From Spirochaeta thermophila DSM 6578 (lineage in GTDB: Bacteria > Spirochaetota > Spirochaetia > Winmispirales > Winmispiraceae), in contig NC_017583.1 in assembly GCF_000184345.1 (NCBI RefSeq), positions 1 through 64,000 on the forward strand: a DNA stretch of 64,000 nt, read 5' to 3'. Within the stretch, counting starts at the first letter, position 1. Each line of letters starts with the position of its first letter. The notes beneath the pieces were generated by a model that made no database searches, was not told the DNA's origin, and worked only from the letters and a program-made list of their open reading frames with translations. Both the position numbers and the translations under genes were made by a program. Below are positions 7,869 through 17,514 of the stretch, in pieces.

Positions 7869-9194
7869 ATGCCTATGAAGATAGCGGTGGTGGGGACCGG
7901 GTATGTGGGCCTCACCACGTGTGTGGGGCTCGCCGATTTCGGCAACCACGTAGTGGGGGTGGACATCGATCGCGAGAAGGTCGCCCGGCTTTCCGCAGGG
8001 GATCCGGTGATCTATGAGGCGGGACTCGAGTACTACCTGAGGGAGAATCTCGCCGCGGGGCGGCTCTCGTTCACCACCAGCATGAAGGAGGCCCTCCGGG
8101 ATGCGGAAGTGGTCTTCCTTGCCGTGGGAACTCCTGAAAAGGAGAACGGGGAAGCGGATCTCTCCCAGATAGAGGCGGTCCTCGAGGAACTGGCCCCCCT
8201 GATAGATCATTATCTGGTGGTGGTGACGAAGTCCACGGTGCCCGTGGGAACGAACCGATGGATCCATGAAGAGCTCTCACGGATGGTCGATCCCCGGCTC
8301 TTCGATGTGGTCTCGAATCCCGAGTTCCTCAGGGAGGGAAAGGCCATTCAGGACTTCTTCCATCCGAACAGGGTGGTGATAGGGTACGAGAACGAGCGGG
8401 TGAAGGAGGTCATGCACGAGATCTACCGCCCGCTCTACCTCATAGAGACGCCCTTCGTGTGGTGTTCCTGGGAGACTGCGGAGCTCATCAAGTATGCGGC
8501 GAACGCCTTCCTCGCCACCAAGATCTCGTTTATCAACCAGGTAGCCAATCTCGCGGAGGAAGTGGGAGCCGATGTCCATGTGATCGCCAAAGCGATGGGG
8601 ATGGACGGGAGGATCAGTCCGAAATTCCTCCATCCGGGACCGGGATTCGGAGGCAGCTGCTTCCCGAAGGACACGAAGGCCCTGGTGAAGATCGGAGAGC
8701 GGTACGGGGTGGATCTCTCGCTCGTGAGGGAGGTGATCCGAGCGAACGAGGCCCAGAGAATGAGGATGGTCGAGAAGGCGAAGCGACTCCTGGGAGGCTC
8801 CCTCGAAGGTCGTCGCATAGCCGTGCTGGGACTCGCCTTCAAGGCAGAAACCGATGATGTACGTGAGACACCGGCGTATCCTATCATCCGGGCCATGCTC
8901 GAGGAAGGGGCGGTGGTGTGTGCGCACGATCCCCTCGCCATGGAGAACTTCAGGCGCCTCGTGCCTTCCATCGAGTACGCGGAGAACGAGTATGAGGCCG
9001 CACGTGGGGCCGATCTAGTCCTCATCTGTACCGAGTGGAATGAGTACCGCAATCTCGACCTCGAGCGGGTCGCGGAGCTCATGAGAGAGAGGAAGATCCT
9101 CGACACGAGGAACGTGCTCGATCCTGAACGGGCCAGGAAGACGGGTTTCGTCTATGAAGGTGTGGGACGAATACTTTTCAGGGGGAAACAATGA
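7869..9194 (+). CDS. ugd: UDP-glucose / nucleotide-sugar 6-dehydrogenase
   Basis: This NAD-dependent enzyme oxidises UDP-glucose twice to UDP-glucuronate (some family members use GDP-mannose or UDP-ManNAc). From ATG 7869 the product is 441 residues. The Rossmann motif GTGYVGL is at the N-terminus. The catalytic cysteine lies in [11 protein letters not shown] near residue 262. The C-terminal UDP-binding domain ends near [15 protein letters not shown] at 7857-7863 sits 5 bases before ATG 7869, so I prefer this start to the upstream GTG (7863) or the next ATG (7875). A UDP-glucuronate epimerase-like gene at 49858 may use its product. The start of ahcY overlaps its stop (ATGA). Confidence 0.9.
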   Translation: MPMKIAVVGTGYVGLTTCVGLADFGNHVVGVDIDREKVARLSAGDPVIYEAGLEYYLRENLAAGRLSFTTSMKEALRDAEVVFLAVGTPEKENGEADLSQIEAVLEELAPLIDHYLVVVTKSTVPVGTNRWIHEELSRMVDPRLFDVVSNPEFLREGKAIQDFFHPNRVVIGYENERVKEVMHEIYRPLYLIETPFVWCSWETAELIKYAANAFLATKISFINQVANLAEEVGADVHVIAKAMGMDGRISPKFLHPGPGFGGSCFPKDTKALVKIGERYGVDLSLVREVIRANEAQRMRMVEKAKRLLGGSLEGRRIAVLGLAFKAETDDVRETPAYPIIRAMLEEGAVVCAHDPLAMENFRRLVPSIEYAENEYEAARGADLVLICTEWNEYRNLDLERVAELMRERKILDTRNVLDPERARKTGFVYEGVGRILFRGKQ

Positions 9195-10606
9195 TAGGAA
9201 CCCATGATCCCTACCGGGTGAAGGAGATAGGACTCGCGGAGGCGGGAAGGGCCGCCATAGAGATGGCGGAGAAGGAGATGCCTGGGCTCATGGCGCTCAG
9301 GGAGAAGTACGGGGACGCCAAACCTCTCGCGGGAGCAAGGATTTCCGGGTCGCTCCACATGACCGTGGAGACCGCCGTACTCATCGAGACGCTTCGTCTC
9401 CTGGGGGCTGAAGTACGCTGGGCGAGTTGCAACATCTACTCCACGCAGGATCATGCAGCGGCTGCTGTGGCGAAGGCAGGGATTCCTGTGTATGCATGGA
9501 AGGGAGAGACCCTCGAGGAGTATTGGGAGTGCACCCTCAACGCGCTCACCTTTCCGGACGGGGGAGGACCCGATCTCGTGGTGGATGACGGGGGGGATGC
9601 GACCCTCATGATCCACAAGGGATACGAACTGGAGGAGGGGTCGAGGTGGGTGGATGAGCCCTCGCAGTCGGAAGACGAACGGGCCTTGAAGGCTCTCCTC
9701 AGGCGGGTGTATAAGGAGGATCCGCACCACTGGCATAAAGTGGTGGAGCGGTGGAAGGGTGTCTCAGAGGAGACGACCACCGGTGTTCACAGACTCTACA
9801 TGTTGCAGGAACAGGGCAGACTGTTGGTCCCCGCCATCAATGTGAACGATTCGGTCACCAAGAGCAAATTCGACAATATCTATGGATGCCGGGAATCCCT
9901 CATCGACGGGATAAAGAGGGCCACGGATGTGATGATCGCAGGCAAGGTGGCCGTGGTGTGTGGTTATGGCGATGTGGGGAAGGGGTGCGCCCAGAGCCTC
10001 AAGGCCTTCGGCGCGAGGGTGATCGTGACCGAGGTGGATCCCATCTGTGCCCTCCAAGCGGCGATGGAGGGATATCAGGTGACGACGGTGGAGGAGACCC
10101 TCGGTATCGCCGATATCTATGTGACCGCCACCGGGAACGTGCACGTGATCACGGTGGATCACATGGCGAGGATGAAGGATCAGGCGATCGTGTGCAACAT
10201 CGGACACTTCGATGCGGAGATCGATGTGGCGGGCCTCAAGGCCGCTTCCGATATCGTGAGAACCGCGGTGAAGCCTCAGGTGGATCGCTATACCTTCCCG
10301 GATGGCCATTCCATCTATGTCCTCGCCGATGGGAGGCTGGTGAACCTCGGATGTGCGACCGGACATCCGGCCTTCGTGATGTCCGCTTCGTTTACCAACC
10401 AGGTCCTCGCCCAGATGGATCTCTGGCGGAACCGGCGGCGGTACGAGCGAAGGGTGTATCGTCTTCCGAAGGAACTGGACGAAGAAGTGGCTCGGCTCCA
10501 TCTGGAGAAGCTGGGGGTGAAACTCACCAGGCTCACTCCGGAGCAGGCGGCCTACATCGGAGTACCCGAGGACGGGCCGTACAAGCCGGAGCACTACCGG
10601 TACTAG
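9191..10606 (+). CDS. ahcY: S-adenosylhomocysteine hydrolase
   Basis: AhcY splits S-adenosylhomocysteine into homocysteine and adenosine using bound NAD, which keeps methyltransferases from being inhibited. The 471-residue product is the long bacterial/eukaryotic type, with the usual insertion of about 40 residues (near 150-190). The NAD-binding motif [14 protein letters not shown] lies near residue 256. Substrate residues are in [13 protein letters not shown]. The typical C-terminus is KPEHYRY. It overlaps ugd by 4 bases and is followed 25 bases later by metK, so synthesis and recycling of the methyl donor are encoded together. Confidence 0.97.
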   Translation: MIGTHDPYRVKEIGLAEAGRAAIEMAEKEMPGLMALREKYGDAKPLAGARISGSLHMTVETAVLIETLRLLGAEVRWASCNIYSTQDHAAAAVAKAGIPVYAWKGETLEEYWECTLNALTFPDGGGPDLVVDDGGDATLMIHKGYELEEGSRWVDEPSQSEDERALKALLRRVYKEDPHHWHKVVERWKGVSEETTTGVHRLYMLQEQGRLLVPAINVNDSVTKSKFDNIYGCRESLIDGIKRATDVMIAGKVAVVCGYGDVGKGCAQSLKAFGARVIVTEVDPICALQAAMEGYQVTTVEETLGIADIYVTATGNVHVITVDHMARMKDQAIVCNIGHFDAEIDVAGLKAASDIVRTAVKPQVDRYTFPDGHSIYVLADGRLVNLGCATGHPAFVMSASFTNQVLAQMDLWRNRRRYERRVYRLPKELDEEVARLHLEKLGVKLTRLTPEQAAYIGVPEDGPYKPEHYRY

Positions 10607-10631
10607 CGACGAAACCAGGAAGGGAGAGGTC

Positions 10632-11798
10632 ATGAGTCTGAGGCGATATCTTTTCAGTTCGGAATCGGTGAGCGAAGGGCATCCGGACAAGATCGCAGAT
10701 CAGGTGAGTGATGCCGTGCTCGACGCATGTCTCGCCCAGGATCCCGAATCCAGGGTGGCCTGCGAGGTCTTCACCACCACCGGCATGGTGCTCGTGGGTG
10801 GGGAGATCGCCTCCCAGGCGCGCATCGACGTGCAGGAGCTCGTGCGTGAAGTGGTGAAGGAGATAGGGTACGACAGGGCGGAATACGGGCTCGACTACAG
10901 GAGTATGAGTGTGGTGAATGTGCTGCAGAAGCAGAGTCCCGATATCGCTCAGGGTGTGCTGGAGGGGATCGGCCTGTTCAAGGAACGAGGGGCTGGGGAC
11001 CAGGGGATGATGTTCGGATTCGCCTGCGACGAGACACCGGAACTCATGCCCATGCCCATCATGTGCGCACACAGACTCCTCCAGCATGCGGCGAGACTGC
11101 GTAAAGAGGGGGTGATCCCATGGCTGCGGCCGGATGCCAAGAGCCAGGTCACGGTGGAATACGAGGGATGGACCCCGAAGCGAATCACCGCCGTGGTGCT
11201 CTCCCATCAGCACGACGACGGATTGGAATACGAAGAGATCAGAACGGTCCTCATCGATCAGGTCATCAGGCCGGTGCTCGAACCCACGGGACTTCTCGAT
11301 GAGGCGACGGTCTACTACATCAATCCCACGGGGCGTTTCGTCATAGGAGGTCCCCACGGAGACACGGGCCTCACCGGAAGGAAGCTCATGGTGGACACGT
11401 ACGGAGGGATGGCCCGCCACGGTGGGGGAGCCTTTTCAGGAAAGGATCCCACCAAGGTGGATCGTTCGGCCGCCTATATGGCCCGCTATATAGCGAAGAA
11501 CATCGTGGCGGCGGGACTCGCGCAACGATGCGAGATCCAGGTCTCCTATGCCATAGGAGTCCCCCGTCCGGTCTCCATCATGGTGGATACTTTCGGAACC
11601 GGGAAGGTCTCCGATAGGGCTCTCGAGGAGGCGATAGACGAGGTCTTCGACCTCTCTCCCGAAGGGATCATCCGGGCTCTCGATCTCCGGCGCCCTCTCT
11701 ACAGGGCCACGGCGGTGTACGGACACTTTGGAAGAGAGGAGTTCCCTTGGGAACGGGTGGACAAGGTGGAGGAGATACGGCGCGCAGTCGGAATGTGA
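10632..11798 (+). CDS. metK: S-adenosylmethionine synthetase
   Basis: MetK makes S-adenosylmethionine from methionine and ATP. The 388-residue product has normal length. Signature 1 is [12 protein letters not shown] (about 117-128) and signature 2 is [14 protein letters not shown] (about 266-279). The N-terminus [17 protein letters not shown] is highly conserved. GGGAGAGG before the ATG is the ribosome-binding site. The 25-base gap after ahcY holds no S-box or other SAM riboswitch, so SAM control of this operon, if any, must act elsewhere. Confidence 0.98.
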   Translation: MSLRRYLFSSESVSEGHPDKIADQVSDAVLDACLAQDPESRVACEVFTTTGMVLVGGEIASQARIDVQELVREVVKEIGYDRAEYGLDYRSMSVVNVLQKQSPDIAQGVLEGIGLFKERGAGDQGMMFGFACDETPELMPMPIMCAHRLLQHAARLRKEGVIPWLRPDAKSQVTVEYEGWTPKRITAVVLSHQHDDGLEYEEIRTVLIDQVIRPVLEPTGLLDEATVYYINPTGRFVIGGPHGDTGLTGRKLMVDTYGGMARHGGGAFSGKDPTKVDRSAAYMARYIAKNIVAAGLAQRCEIQVSYAIGVPRPVSIMVDTFGTGKVSDRALEEAIDEVFDLSPEGIIRALDLRRPLYRATAVYGHFGREEFPWERVDKVEEIRRAVGM

Positions 11799-11839
11799 GT
11801 ATGGAGGCGTGCACATCGGCCTCCTGCGGAAGGAGGTCG

Positions 11840-12427
11840 ATGTGTGTGGTTCCCTTCCTGGGTGTGCTCCTGTATGTAGGGTTCGTGCTCATCCCCTTTG
11901 CTCTGAGGATGCCTCTCCGTCTCGAAGATTTCGCGGTGACGGCCAGGGTAGAAGCCCCTCAGGCGGTGGTGGCGCTCGAGGGAGAGATCATACGGAGGTT
12001 CAAGAAGGGGGTCGAGATCGCCGAAAAAGAGGGGATTTCCCTGGTCTTCATTCCCTGCGTACTTCTGGAAGACAATCGCGAATATCTAGAGGATGTCTCC
12101 GCCTCGAATCCTCCCTTCTCGATCGTGATAGGTGCGGAGGGTTCTGCCTCTACCTATGAGGACGCGAGGATCACCAAGTCCTTCCTCTCGGAGAGAGGTC
12201 TTTCAAAGATCCTCATCGTGACCGACTGGTATCACGCCTGGAGGACGCTCCTCGTGTTTGAGAGGGTTCTGGGCAAGGAGGTGGAGATCGGACTCGAACT
12301 TTCTTCAGTGCCCCCGACAGACGATACGGTGCGGTGGTATGGAGTCCTCTGGAAGGAGAGGGTGAAGGCCCTGGCTTTTCATCTATCCCCCTTTTTGTAT
12401 AGGCTGTGGGAGGAGGATTCTCCATGA
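11840..12427 (+). CDS. YdcF/SanA-like (DUF218) membrane-anchored protein
   Basis: From ATG 11840 the product is 195 residues: a single N-terminal membrane segment (about 4-22) then an alpha/beta domain. The motif ASTYEDARITKSFL (about 105-118) followed by ILIVTDWYHAWRTLLVF fits the DUF218 family, in which E. coli SanA and YdcF are implicated in envelope integrity. The first family motif (VVxLGGG) is degenerate here (VVALEG). AGGAGG at 11831-11836 supports this start; an in-frame ATG at 11801 has no ribosome-binding site. Its stop overlaps the next start (ATGA). Confidence 0.65.
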   Translation: MCVVPFLGVLLYVGFVLIPFALRMPLRLEDFAVTARVEAPQAVVALEGEIIRRFKKGVEIAEKEGISLVFIPCVLLEDNREYLEDVSASNPPFSIVIGAEGSASTYEDARITKSFLSERGLSKILIVTDWYHAWRTLLVFERVLGKEVEIGLELSSVPPTDDTVRWYGVLWKERVKALAFHLSPFLYRLWEEDSP

Positions 12428-14046
12428 GACGACTCTGGACGGTGGTGTGGCTCCTGGTTGGTGTGGGATTCCTCGGTTCGGCATCCCCGGGCCTCGATCC
12501 TGCTGACGAGATCTACACGTTTCTCGCCCTGTGCGAGGGAGCGGGGTATGTGGATCACCTTCCTCCCCTCAAACCCTATCCCGAAACCGTGCTCCGCGAA
12601 CTGCTTTCCCAGGTGGTGGATCGGAGTACCGGGCTCGTAAGGGAGCGGGCACTCCAGTACCTCGACCAGGTCGGCACGGAAACCTCCATTGAGGGCTCCG
12701 GTGGGGTCGATCTCCGCATGAATGCATCCGGGGAATTCTTCGGGATCGGAGGAGGAGGAATCGATGCCCGGATGTACCCCGCCTCTGGGGTCGAGATCCT
12801 CGCCGATTGGGGCCTCTATCTGGTGGACAAGCAGGAAGGAGCCTCGCTCGCTCTTGCCCGCCCCCCCAGGAGAGATCTCCTCATGGAAGGGATGGCACTC
12901 TCCTCGTACGAGACTCTGCAGATGGATCTGGTGGCGGACTCCTCGGACTTCGAGATCGGGGAGAGGACGTACTACGTGAAACAGAGTATCCATTCGGCGG
13001 TCACCTTGGGCTCGTCCGATCTCTTCTTTCAGGCGGGGCTCATGAGGAGCAGCTACGGGGTGTGGGACGAGGAGGGGATCGTGATCTCCCAGGACGCTCC
13101 CCACGCACCACGCTTCGATCTCGTGTGGAGGACTCCCTGGTTCACCTATACATGGCTCTATATGGAGCTCGTCGCCACCGACAACGAGGGGGCCGGGAGC
13201 TGCAGGGGGAAACATCTTCGTCTCCAAGGCCTCTCCATTCCGATCTTCCCGTGGCTCTCGTTCGGGATATGGGAGACGGTGATATGGGGTCCTGAGTTCG
13301 ATCTCTACTACTTCCTTCCTCTCTCGCAGCTCACCTATCAGCAGATCTACGCCGGGGCTCCCGACAATTCGCTCTTCGGTCTTTCCCTGGCGGCCAGGCT
13401 GCCGCACGGGATAAAGGCGACCCTCGAGGTGTACGTGGACGATGCGGAGTTCTACGATCTCGTGGAATTCAACTTCAACACCCTCTACAAGGCCTCCCTA
13501 CGGGCCGGTCTCCAGTGGAGCGCCTTCACCCCCTTCCTCGCAGGGATCTCGCTCGACTATCTTCTCATAACCCCCTATATGTACACCCATAGGGATTCCT
13601 CCGATGTGAATTACCTCAACTACACGCACGATGGGGTGAACCTCGGTCCCGCTCTCCCTCCCAATTCTGATCGAATCCAGGTCAAGGCGGTTCTTACCCC
13701 TGTGTCTTCCCTTCGATGGATCCCTTCCCTGCGTTTCATCCGCCATGGGAACGCCTCCGAAGGTTATGAGAACGTGGAGCCGGGGGATGGGAGTATCTTC
13801 GATGACGGGTACACCGAGGACGGATATCCCACGTTCGATGCACAACCCACCCGCTTCCTCACACAGGAGGTGATCGAGAAGACCCTCCAGATCACACAGC
13901 AGCTTTCCTATAAGGTTCCGGCCTTCCACGGCGTGCTGGAGCTGGAAGGCGGCTACACGTATGAGTACATCTGGAACGTGGATTTGGAAGAGGGTCGGGA
14001 GGCGGCGAACCACTATTTCTGGTTCGGCACGCGGTTTTCCTGGTAA
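12424..14046 (+). CDS. Predicted outer-membrane beta-barrel protein
   Basis: The 540-residue product begins with a signal peptide (MRRLWTVVWLLVGVGFLGSAS) and continues as alternating aromatic/hydrophobic short stretches rich in Tyr, Trp, Gly and Asp. It ends YFWFGTRFSW, an outer-membrane-type aromatic C-terminus. The N-terminal part (YVDHLPPLKPYPETVLRELL) recalls Wzi-like capsule-assembly barrels of spirochaetes, but this link is tentative. GGAGGAGG sits 10 bases before ATG 12424; a GTG at 12406 would have that sequence inside the gene. It is coupled to the upstream YdcF-like gene by ATGA. Confidence 0.6.
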   Translation: MRRLWTVVWLLVGVGFLGSASPGLDPADEIYTFLALCEGAGYVDHLPPLKPYPETVLRELLSQVVDRSTGLVRERALQYLDQVGTETSIEGSGGVDLRMNASGEFFGIGGGGIDARMYPASGVEILADWGLYLVDKQEGASLALARPPRRDLLMEGMALSSYETLQMDLVADSSDFEIGERTYYVKQSIHSAVTLGSSDLFFQAGLMRSSYGVWDEEGIVISQDAPHAPRFDLVWRTPWFTYTWLYMELVATDNEGAGSCRGKHLRLQGLSIPIFPWLSFGIWETVIWGPEFDLYYFLPLSQLTYQQIYAGAPDNSLFGLSLAARLPHGIKATLEVYVDDAEFYDLVEFNFNTLYKASLRAGLQWSAFTPFLAGISLDYLLITPYMYTHRDSSDVNYLNYTHDGVNLGPALPPNSDRIQVKAVLTPVSSLRWIPSLRFIRHGNASEGYENVEPGDGSIFDDGYTEDGYPTFDAQPTRFLTQEVIEKTLQITQQLSYKVPAFHGVLELEGGYTYEYIWNVDLEEGREAANHYFWFGTRFSW

Positions 14047-14054
14047 GAGTTTTG

Positions 14055-14083
14055 TTGCGATCTGTCGAAGTTTCGGGTATAGT
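14055..14083 (+). promoter_or_regulatory. Sigma70 promoter, near-leaderless (REC-PAS gene)
   Basis: The -35 is TTGCGA (14055-14060) and the -10 TATAGT (14078-14083), with 17-base spacing. The ATG of the downstream gene lies 9 bases after the -10, so the mRNA leader would be 0-3 bases. There is no Shine-Dalgarno sequence. Confidence 0.75.
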
Positions 14084-14092
14084 ACATATCTG

Positions 14093-15058
14093 ATGGAAGG
14101 TGTGACGATTCTCGTGGTGGAGGACGAGGCGGTCATCGCCCTTCAGGTGAGAGAGGAGCTCGAGAGGCTCGGTATCTCCGGTGTCCATACCGCCTATTCG
14201 GGGGAGGAGGCGGTCCGGCTCGCGAAACAGGTGCTTCCCGATATCCTGATCATGGATATCAACCTTGGGGCAGGGATCGACGGGATCGAAGTGGCTCGGA
14301 GACTCCAGGAGGAGCGGTTCGTCCCCGTCATCTATCTGACGGCGTATTCCGAGCCGGGCCTCCTCATGCGTGCGGAAGAGACCTTTCCCTATGCCTATAT
14401 ACTCAAACCCTTTCATCCCCATCAGTTGAAGGTGGCGGTGAGGATGGCTCTCTCGAAGTACAAGAAGGACAGAGAGCTCTTTGAGACGAGGGTGTGGATG
14501 AAGGCACTCCTTCAGAATCTGCACGTGCCGTTCGTGGTCGTGGACGTGGAGCGAAGGATCCGATATGTGAGTTCAGGGGCGGAGGGTTTCCTCCTCAGCC
14601 AGGCGAAAAGGATCCAGGGTCTTCCTTTCAGCAAGGCGGTCCCCCTGTTCGAGGAGACAGAGGACATCCTCCATGAGCCCCCCTTCAAGGAGATCATTGA
14701 GTCGAAGACCCGCCATAGGACTCGTGCGGTACTGCTCCGAGAGGATGCACGGAGGGTCTCTGTGATCCTCGACATTGCTCCCTTTTACAGTGACAGGGAT
14801 GAGGCTCTTGGATGTCTGGTCTTCTTCCAGGAGGAGGGAGGCGACGAACATCCTGAGCCGGGAGGAGTCCCGGCGAGACCTCTCCTGGGAAGCAAGAAGA
14901 GCCTCTCCTCCTTTCTCGAGGTGGAGATCATCCGCCTCCTCCTCGAGCACGAACGATCCTCGTCCCAGGAGGAGCGGGCCTTCCTGGAGGGACAACGGCT
15001 AGCCTTCGAGACCGTCCTTCGTTACTATACAGGAAAGGATGTCTCGCTCTTCAACTGA
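14093..15058 (+). CDS. Response regulator with REC and PAS domains
   Basis: The 321-residue product has an N-terminal receiver domain (about 4-120) with the acidic pair VVEDE, phospho-acceptor Asp in LIMDINLG, and the conserved Lys in ILKPF. A PAS-like domain follows (about 135-245), then a helical tail without an obvious DNA-binding or enzymatic domain. The kinase partner is not nearby. A consensus sigma70 promoter ends only 9 bases before the ATG and there is no ribosome-binding site, so it is probably translated from a nearly leaderless mRNA. It is followed 17 bases later by lysA. Confidence 0.8.
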   Translation: MEGVTILVVEDEAVIALQVREELERLGISGVHTAYSGEEAVRLAKQVLPDILIMDINLGAGIDGIEVARRLQEERFVPVIYLTAYSEPGLLMRAEETFPYAYILKPFHPHQLKVAVRMALSKYKKDRELFETRVWMKALLQNLHVPFVVVDVERRIRYVSSGAEGFLLSQAKRIQGLPFSKAVPLFEETEDILHEPPFKEIIESKTRHRTRAVLLREDARRVSVILDIAPFYSDRDEALGCLVFFQEEGGDEHPEPGGVPARPLLGSKKSLSSFLEVEIIRLLLEHERSSSQEERAFLEGQRLAFETVLRYYTGKDVSLFN

Positions 15059-15075
15059 GGGATCGGAGGAAGGCC

Positions 15076-16335
15076 ATGCAGAAAGTGCTCCCTTTTTCGA
15101 AGGACCAGATGGAACGGCTGATAGAGGAATTCCCTACTCCCTTTCATCTTTACGACGAAAGGGGTATCAGGGAGACGGCGCGAAGGCTCTACGAGGCCTT
15201 CGATTGGGTTCCCGGCGGATTCAAGAACTTTTTTGCGGTGAAAGCCCTTCCCAACCCCTATATACTCAAGATCCTCAAGGAGGAGGGGATGGGTGCGGAT
15301 TGCAGTTCTCTGCCCGAACTGGTCCTCGCTGAGAAGGTGGGGCTCTCGGGTGAGGAGATCATGTTCACTTCGAACAATACGCCGTATTGGGAATACCAAA
15401 AGGCGTGGGATCTGGGGGCCCGTATCAATCTCGACGATATCACCCACATCTCCTATCTCGAAGCACATGTGGGAATACCCGAATTCATATGCATGCGTTA
15501 CAACCCGGGGCCACTCAAGAAGGGGAATGCCATCATCGGGCATCCTGAGGAGTCCAAGTACGGGTTCACGCGGGAGCAGATCATAGAGGGATATCGTCTC
15601 CTCAAGGAGAAGGGGGCGAAACGGTTCGGCCTCCATACCATGGTGGTGTCGAACGAGCTCAATGTGGACTATTTCGAGGACACCGCACGGCTCCTCTTCT
15701 CCCTCGTCGCGGAGGTGAAGGAGGAGGTGGGAGTCGATATAGAGTTCATCAACATGGGGGGAGGTATCGGTATACCCTACAGGCCGGATCAGGAAGCGGT
15801 GGATCTCTACGAGCTTTCTCGGAGGATCAAGGCCGCCTATGACGAGATGATCGTGAGGAGAGGCCTCTACCCTGCACGAATCGTGATGGAGAACGGGAGG
15901 ATGGTGACGGGCCCCCACGGGTTTCTGATCACGCGGGCGATCCACAGGAAGCATACCTACAAGCGCTTCATCGGTGTGGATGCGTGCATGGCGAACCTCA
16001 TGAGACCGGGGATGTACGGTGCCTACCACCACATCACGGTCCTCGGAAAGGAAGACGTTCCGCCTTCGGACGTCTACGACGTGGTGGGAAGTCTCTGCGA
16101 GAACATCGACAAGTTCGCCATCGACAGAGCGCTCCCTCCGATCGAGCCTGGAGACATCATCGTCATCCATGATACGGGTGCCCACGGCCATGCCATGGGT
16201 TTCAATTACAACGGGAAACTCCGCTCCGCCGAGATTCTCCTGAGAGAGGATGGATCGGCGGTATGCATCCGGAGGGCCGAGACGGTCGACGATTATTTCG
16301 CAACGCTTGATTTCTCCGGACTCGATGATTTCTAG
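15076..16335 (+). CDS. lysA: Diaminopimelate decarboxylase-like PLP enzyme
   Basis: LysA decarboxylates meso-diaminopimelate to lysine. The 419-residue product has the fold III layout. The PLP lysine is in FFAVKALPNP (about 53-62). The glycine-rich phosphate-binding loop is NMGGGIG (about 231-237), and the catalytic Cys region is GSLCENIDKFA near residue 340. Where most LysA have EPGR this protein has ENGR, and the sequence is divergent, so a related amino-acid decarboxylase is possible. GGAGGAAGG upstream is the ribosome-binding site. Confidence 0.75.
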   Translation: MQKVLPFSKDQMERLIEEFPTPFHLYDERGIRETARRLYEAFDWVPGGFKNFFAVKALPNPYILKILKEEGMGADCSSLPELVLAEKVGLSGEEIMFTSNNTPYWEYQKAWDLGARINLDDITHISYLEAHVGIPEFICMRYNPGPLKKGNAIIGHPEESKYGFTREQIIEGYRLLKEKGAKRFGLHTMVVSNELNVDYFEDTARLLFSLVAEVKEEVGVDIEFINMGGGIGIPYRPDQEAVDLYELSRRIKAAYDEMIVRRGLYPARIVMENGRMVTGPHGFLITRAIHRKHTYKRFIGVDACMANLMRPGMYGAYHHITVLGKEDVPPSDVYDVVGSLCENIDKFAIDRALPPIEPGDIIVIHDTGAHGHAMGFNYNGKLRSAEILLREDGSAVCIRRAETVDDYFATLDFSGLDDF

Positions 16336-16361
16336 CCGGAGAAAGGGAAGGGCATTTTCTC

Positions 16362-16390
16362 TTGTAATATCCCGGGGCTGGTTGTACAAT
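16362..16390 (+). promoter_or_regulatory. Sigma70 promoter before the GGDEF gene
   Basis: The -35 is TTGTAA (16362-16367) and the -10 TACAAT (16385-16390), with 17-base spacing. An ATG at 16397, 6 bases after the -10, opens a 39-codon frame (to 16516) that overlaps the GGDEF gene out of frame. The GGDEF start itself is at 16435, giving a leader of about 40 bases. Confidence 0.7.
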
Positions 16391-16434
16391 AGTACAATGA
16401 GTAGTCCCTTGAGGGAGGGGAGCCCGTACCATCC

Positions 16435-17475
16435 ATGGAAGACTCCGAACTCACGAAAGAGCAGCTCGCGCTGTATCAGAAGCAGCTGTTTGATCTCAGA
16501 CAGCTCATCGAGATAAGCAAAGGTCTCAACACCAACCTCGAACTGGAAACGCTCATCGACAGCATCCTCTATGTCTGTATGGGGCAGCTCAGGGTGGTGA
16601 AAGTGGGCATCTTCGTGAGGCGGGGAGTGGGGGAGCACGACTTCGTCCTTCACAGGAACTACTTCGGTTTCGATCTCGTCCATGACGTGGAGTACCGGAT
16701 TCCCGGAGAACATCCGATCATCTCTCTTCTCGAGAAGACCTCACAGCCTCTCACCCTTGAAGAGATGGGCAGGGTGATCTCCAGGGAGGAGATGGAACGG
16801 TTGCCGTTCTATTCCCTCTCTATCGATCTGGTGGTTCCCCTCGTGGCCAAAGGGGTGCTCTATGGGATCCTCATCCTGGGAGACAGGATCGACGGGGAAC
16901 CCATCAGCCAGTACGAGAAGCGATACCTCATGGATCTGGCGGGTATCGCGAGTATCGCACTTCACAATGCCTTTCTTTACGAAATGGCGGTCACCGATTT
17001 CCTCACTCATCTCAAGCTGAGGAACTACTTCGATTCCATGCTCGCGGATCTCATGCTGGTGGTGGAACGCGAACAGACTCCGCTCTCCCTCATCATGGCC
17101 GACCTCGATCACTTCAAGCGACTCAACGATACGTACGGCCATCTCGCCGGGGACAAGGTACTCCAGGAGATCGCCCGTGTGATCCATTTTCATACGAGGA
17201 AAAACGACATCGCGGCCAGATACGGAGGCGAGGAGTTTGCGGTGCTCCTTCCCCATACGCCGCTCGAGGCGGCGGTGGGCATCGCCGACCGGATCCGGAT
17301 CGCGGTGGAACACCTCGAGATCCCTTATGGTGGCGCCGTCATGCATATCACCATCTCGCTCGGCGTGGCGCAGTACGATCCCCGACGGGACGCCACTCCC
17401 GAGGATTTCATAGAGCGTGCCGACAAGGCCCTCTATATGGCAAAGGAGAAGGGAAGGAACAGGGTCTGTGTGTGA
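16435..17475 (+). CDS. GAF-GGDEF diguanylate cyclase
   Basis: The 346-residue product has a GAF-like sensory domain (about 25-175) and a C-terminal GGDEF domain (about 185-345). The GGEEF active-site motif (YGGEEFAVLLP, near residue 262) is intact, so it should make cyclic di-GMP from GTP. Metal and substrate residues MADLDHFKRLNDTYGH are also present. No membrane segment is seen, so it is cytoplasmic. No in-frame start exists upstream because of a stop at 16402-16404. A purine-rich tract (GGGAGGGGAG) lies about 9-12 bases before the ATG. Confidence 0.88.
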   Translation: MEDSELTKEQLALYQKQLFDLRQLIEISKGLNTNLELETLIDSILYVCMGQLRVVKVGIFVRRGVGEHDFVLHRNYFGFDLVHDVEYRIPGEHPIISLLEKTSQPLTLEEMGRVISREEMERLPFYSLSIDLVVPLVAKGVLYGILILGDRIDGEPISQYEKRYLMDLAGIASIALHNAFLYEMAVTDFLTHLKLRNYFDSMLADLMLVVEREQTPLSLIMADLDHFKRLNDTYGHLAGDKVLQEIARVIHFHTRKNDIAARYGGEEFAVLLPHTPLEAAVGIADRIRIAVEHLEIPYGGAVMHITISLGVAQYDPRRDATPEDFIERADKALYMAKEKGRNRVCV

Positions 17476-17478
17476 GGT

Positions 17479-17507
17479 TTGAAAAGCAGGGACAACGATA
17501 GTATTAT
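17479..17507 (+). promoter_or_regulatory. Sigma70 promoter, leaderless (bifunctional nuclease gene)
   Basis: The -35 is TTGAAA (17479-17484) and the -10 TATTAT (17502-17507), with 17-base spacing. ATG 17515 follows the -10 by 7 bases, so transcription should begin at or next to the start codon. Confidence 0.75.
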
Positions 17508-17514
17508 TGAAGTG

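Noticed and set aside
10607-10631. Possible SAM riboswitch before metK
   Set aside because: Only 25 bases separate ahcY and metK and the sequence is just a ribosome-binding site; there is no room for an S-box element.
16336-16361. Hairpin GAGAAA/TTTCTC after lysA as a terminator
   Set aside because: The stem is short and AT-rich with an 11-base loop and no following U tract; it overlaps the next promoter.
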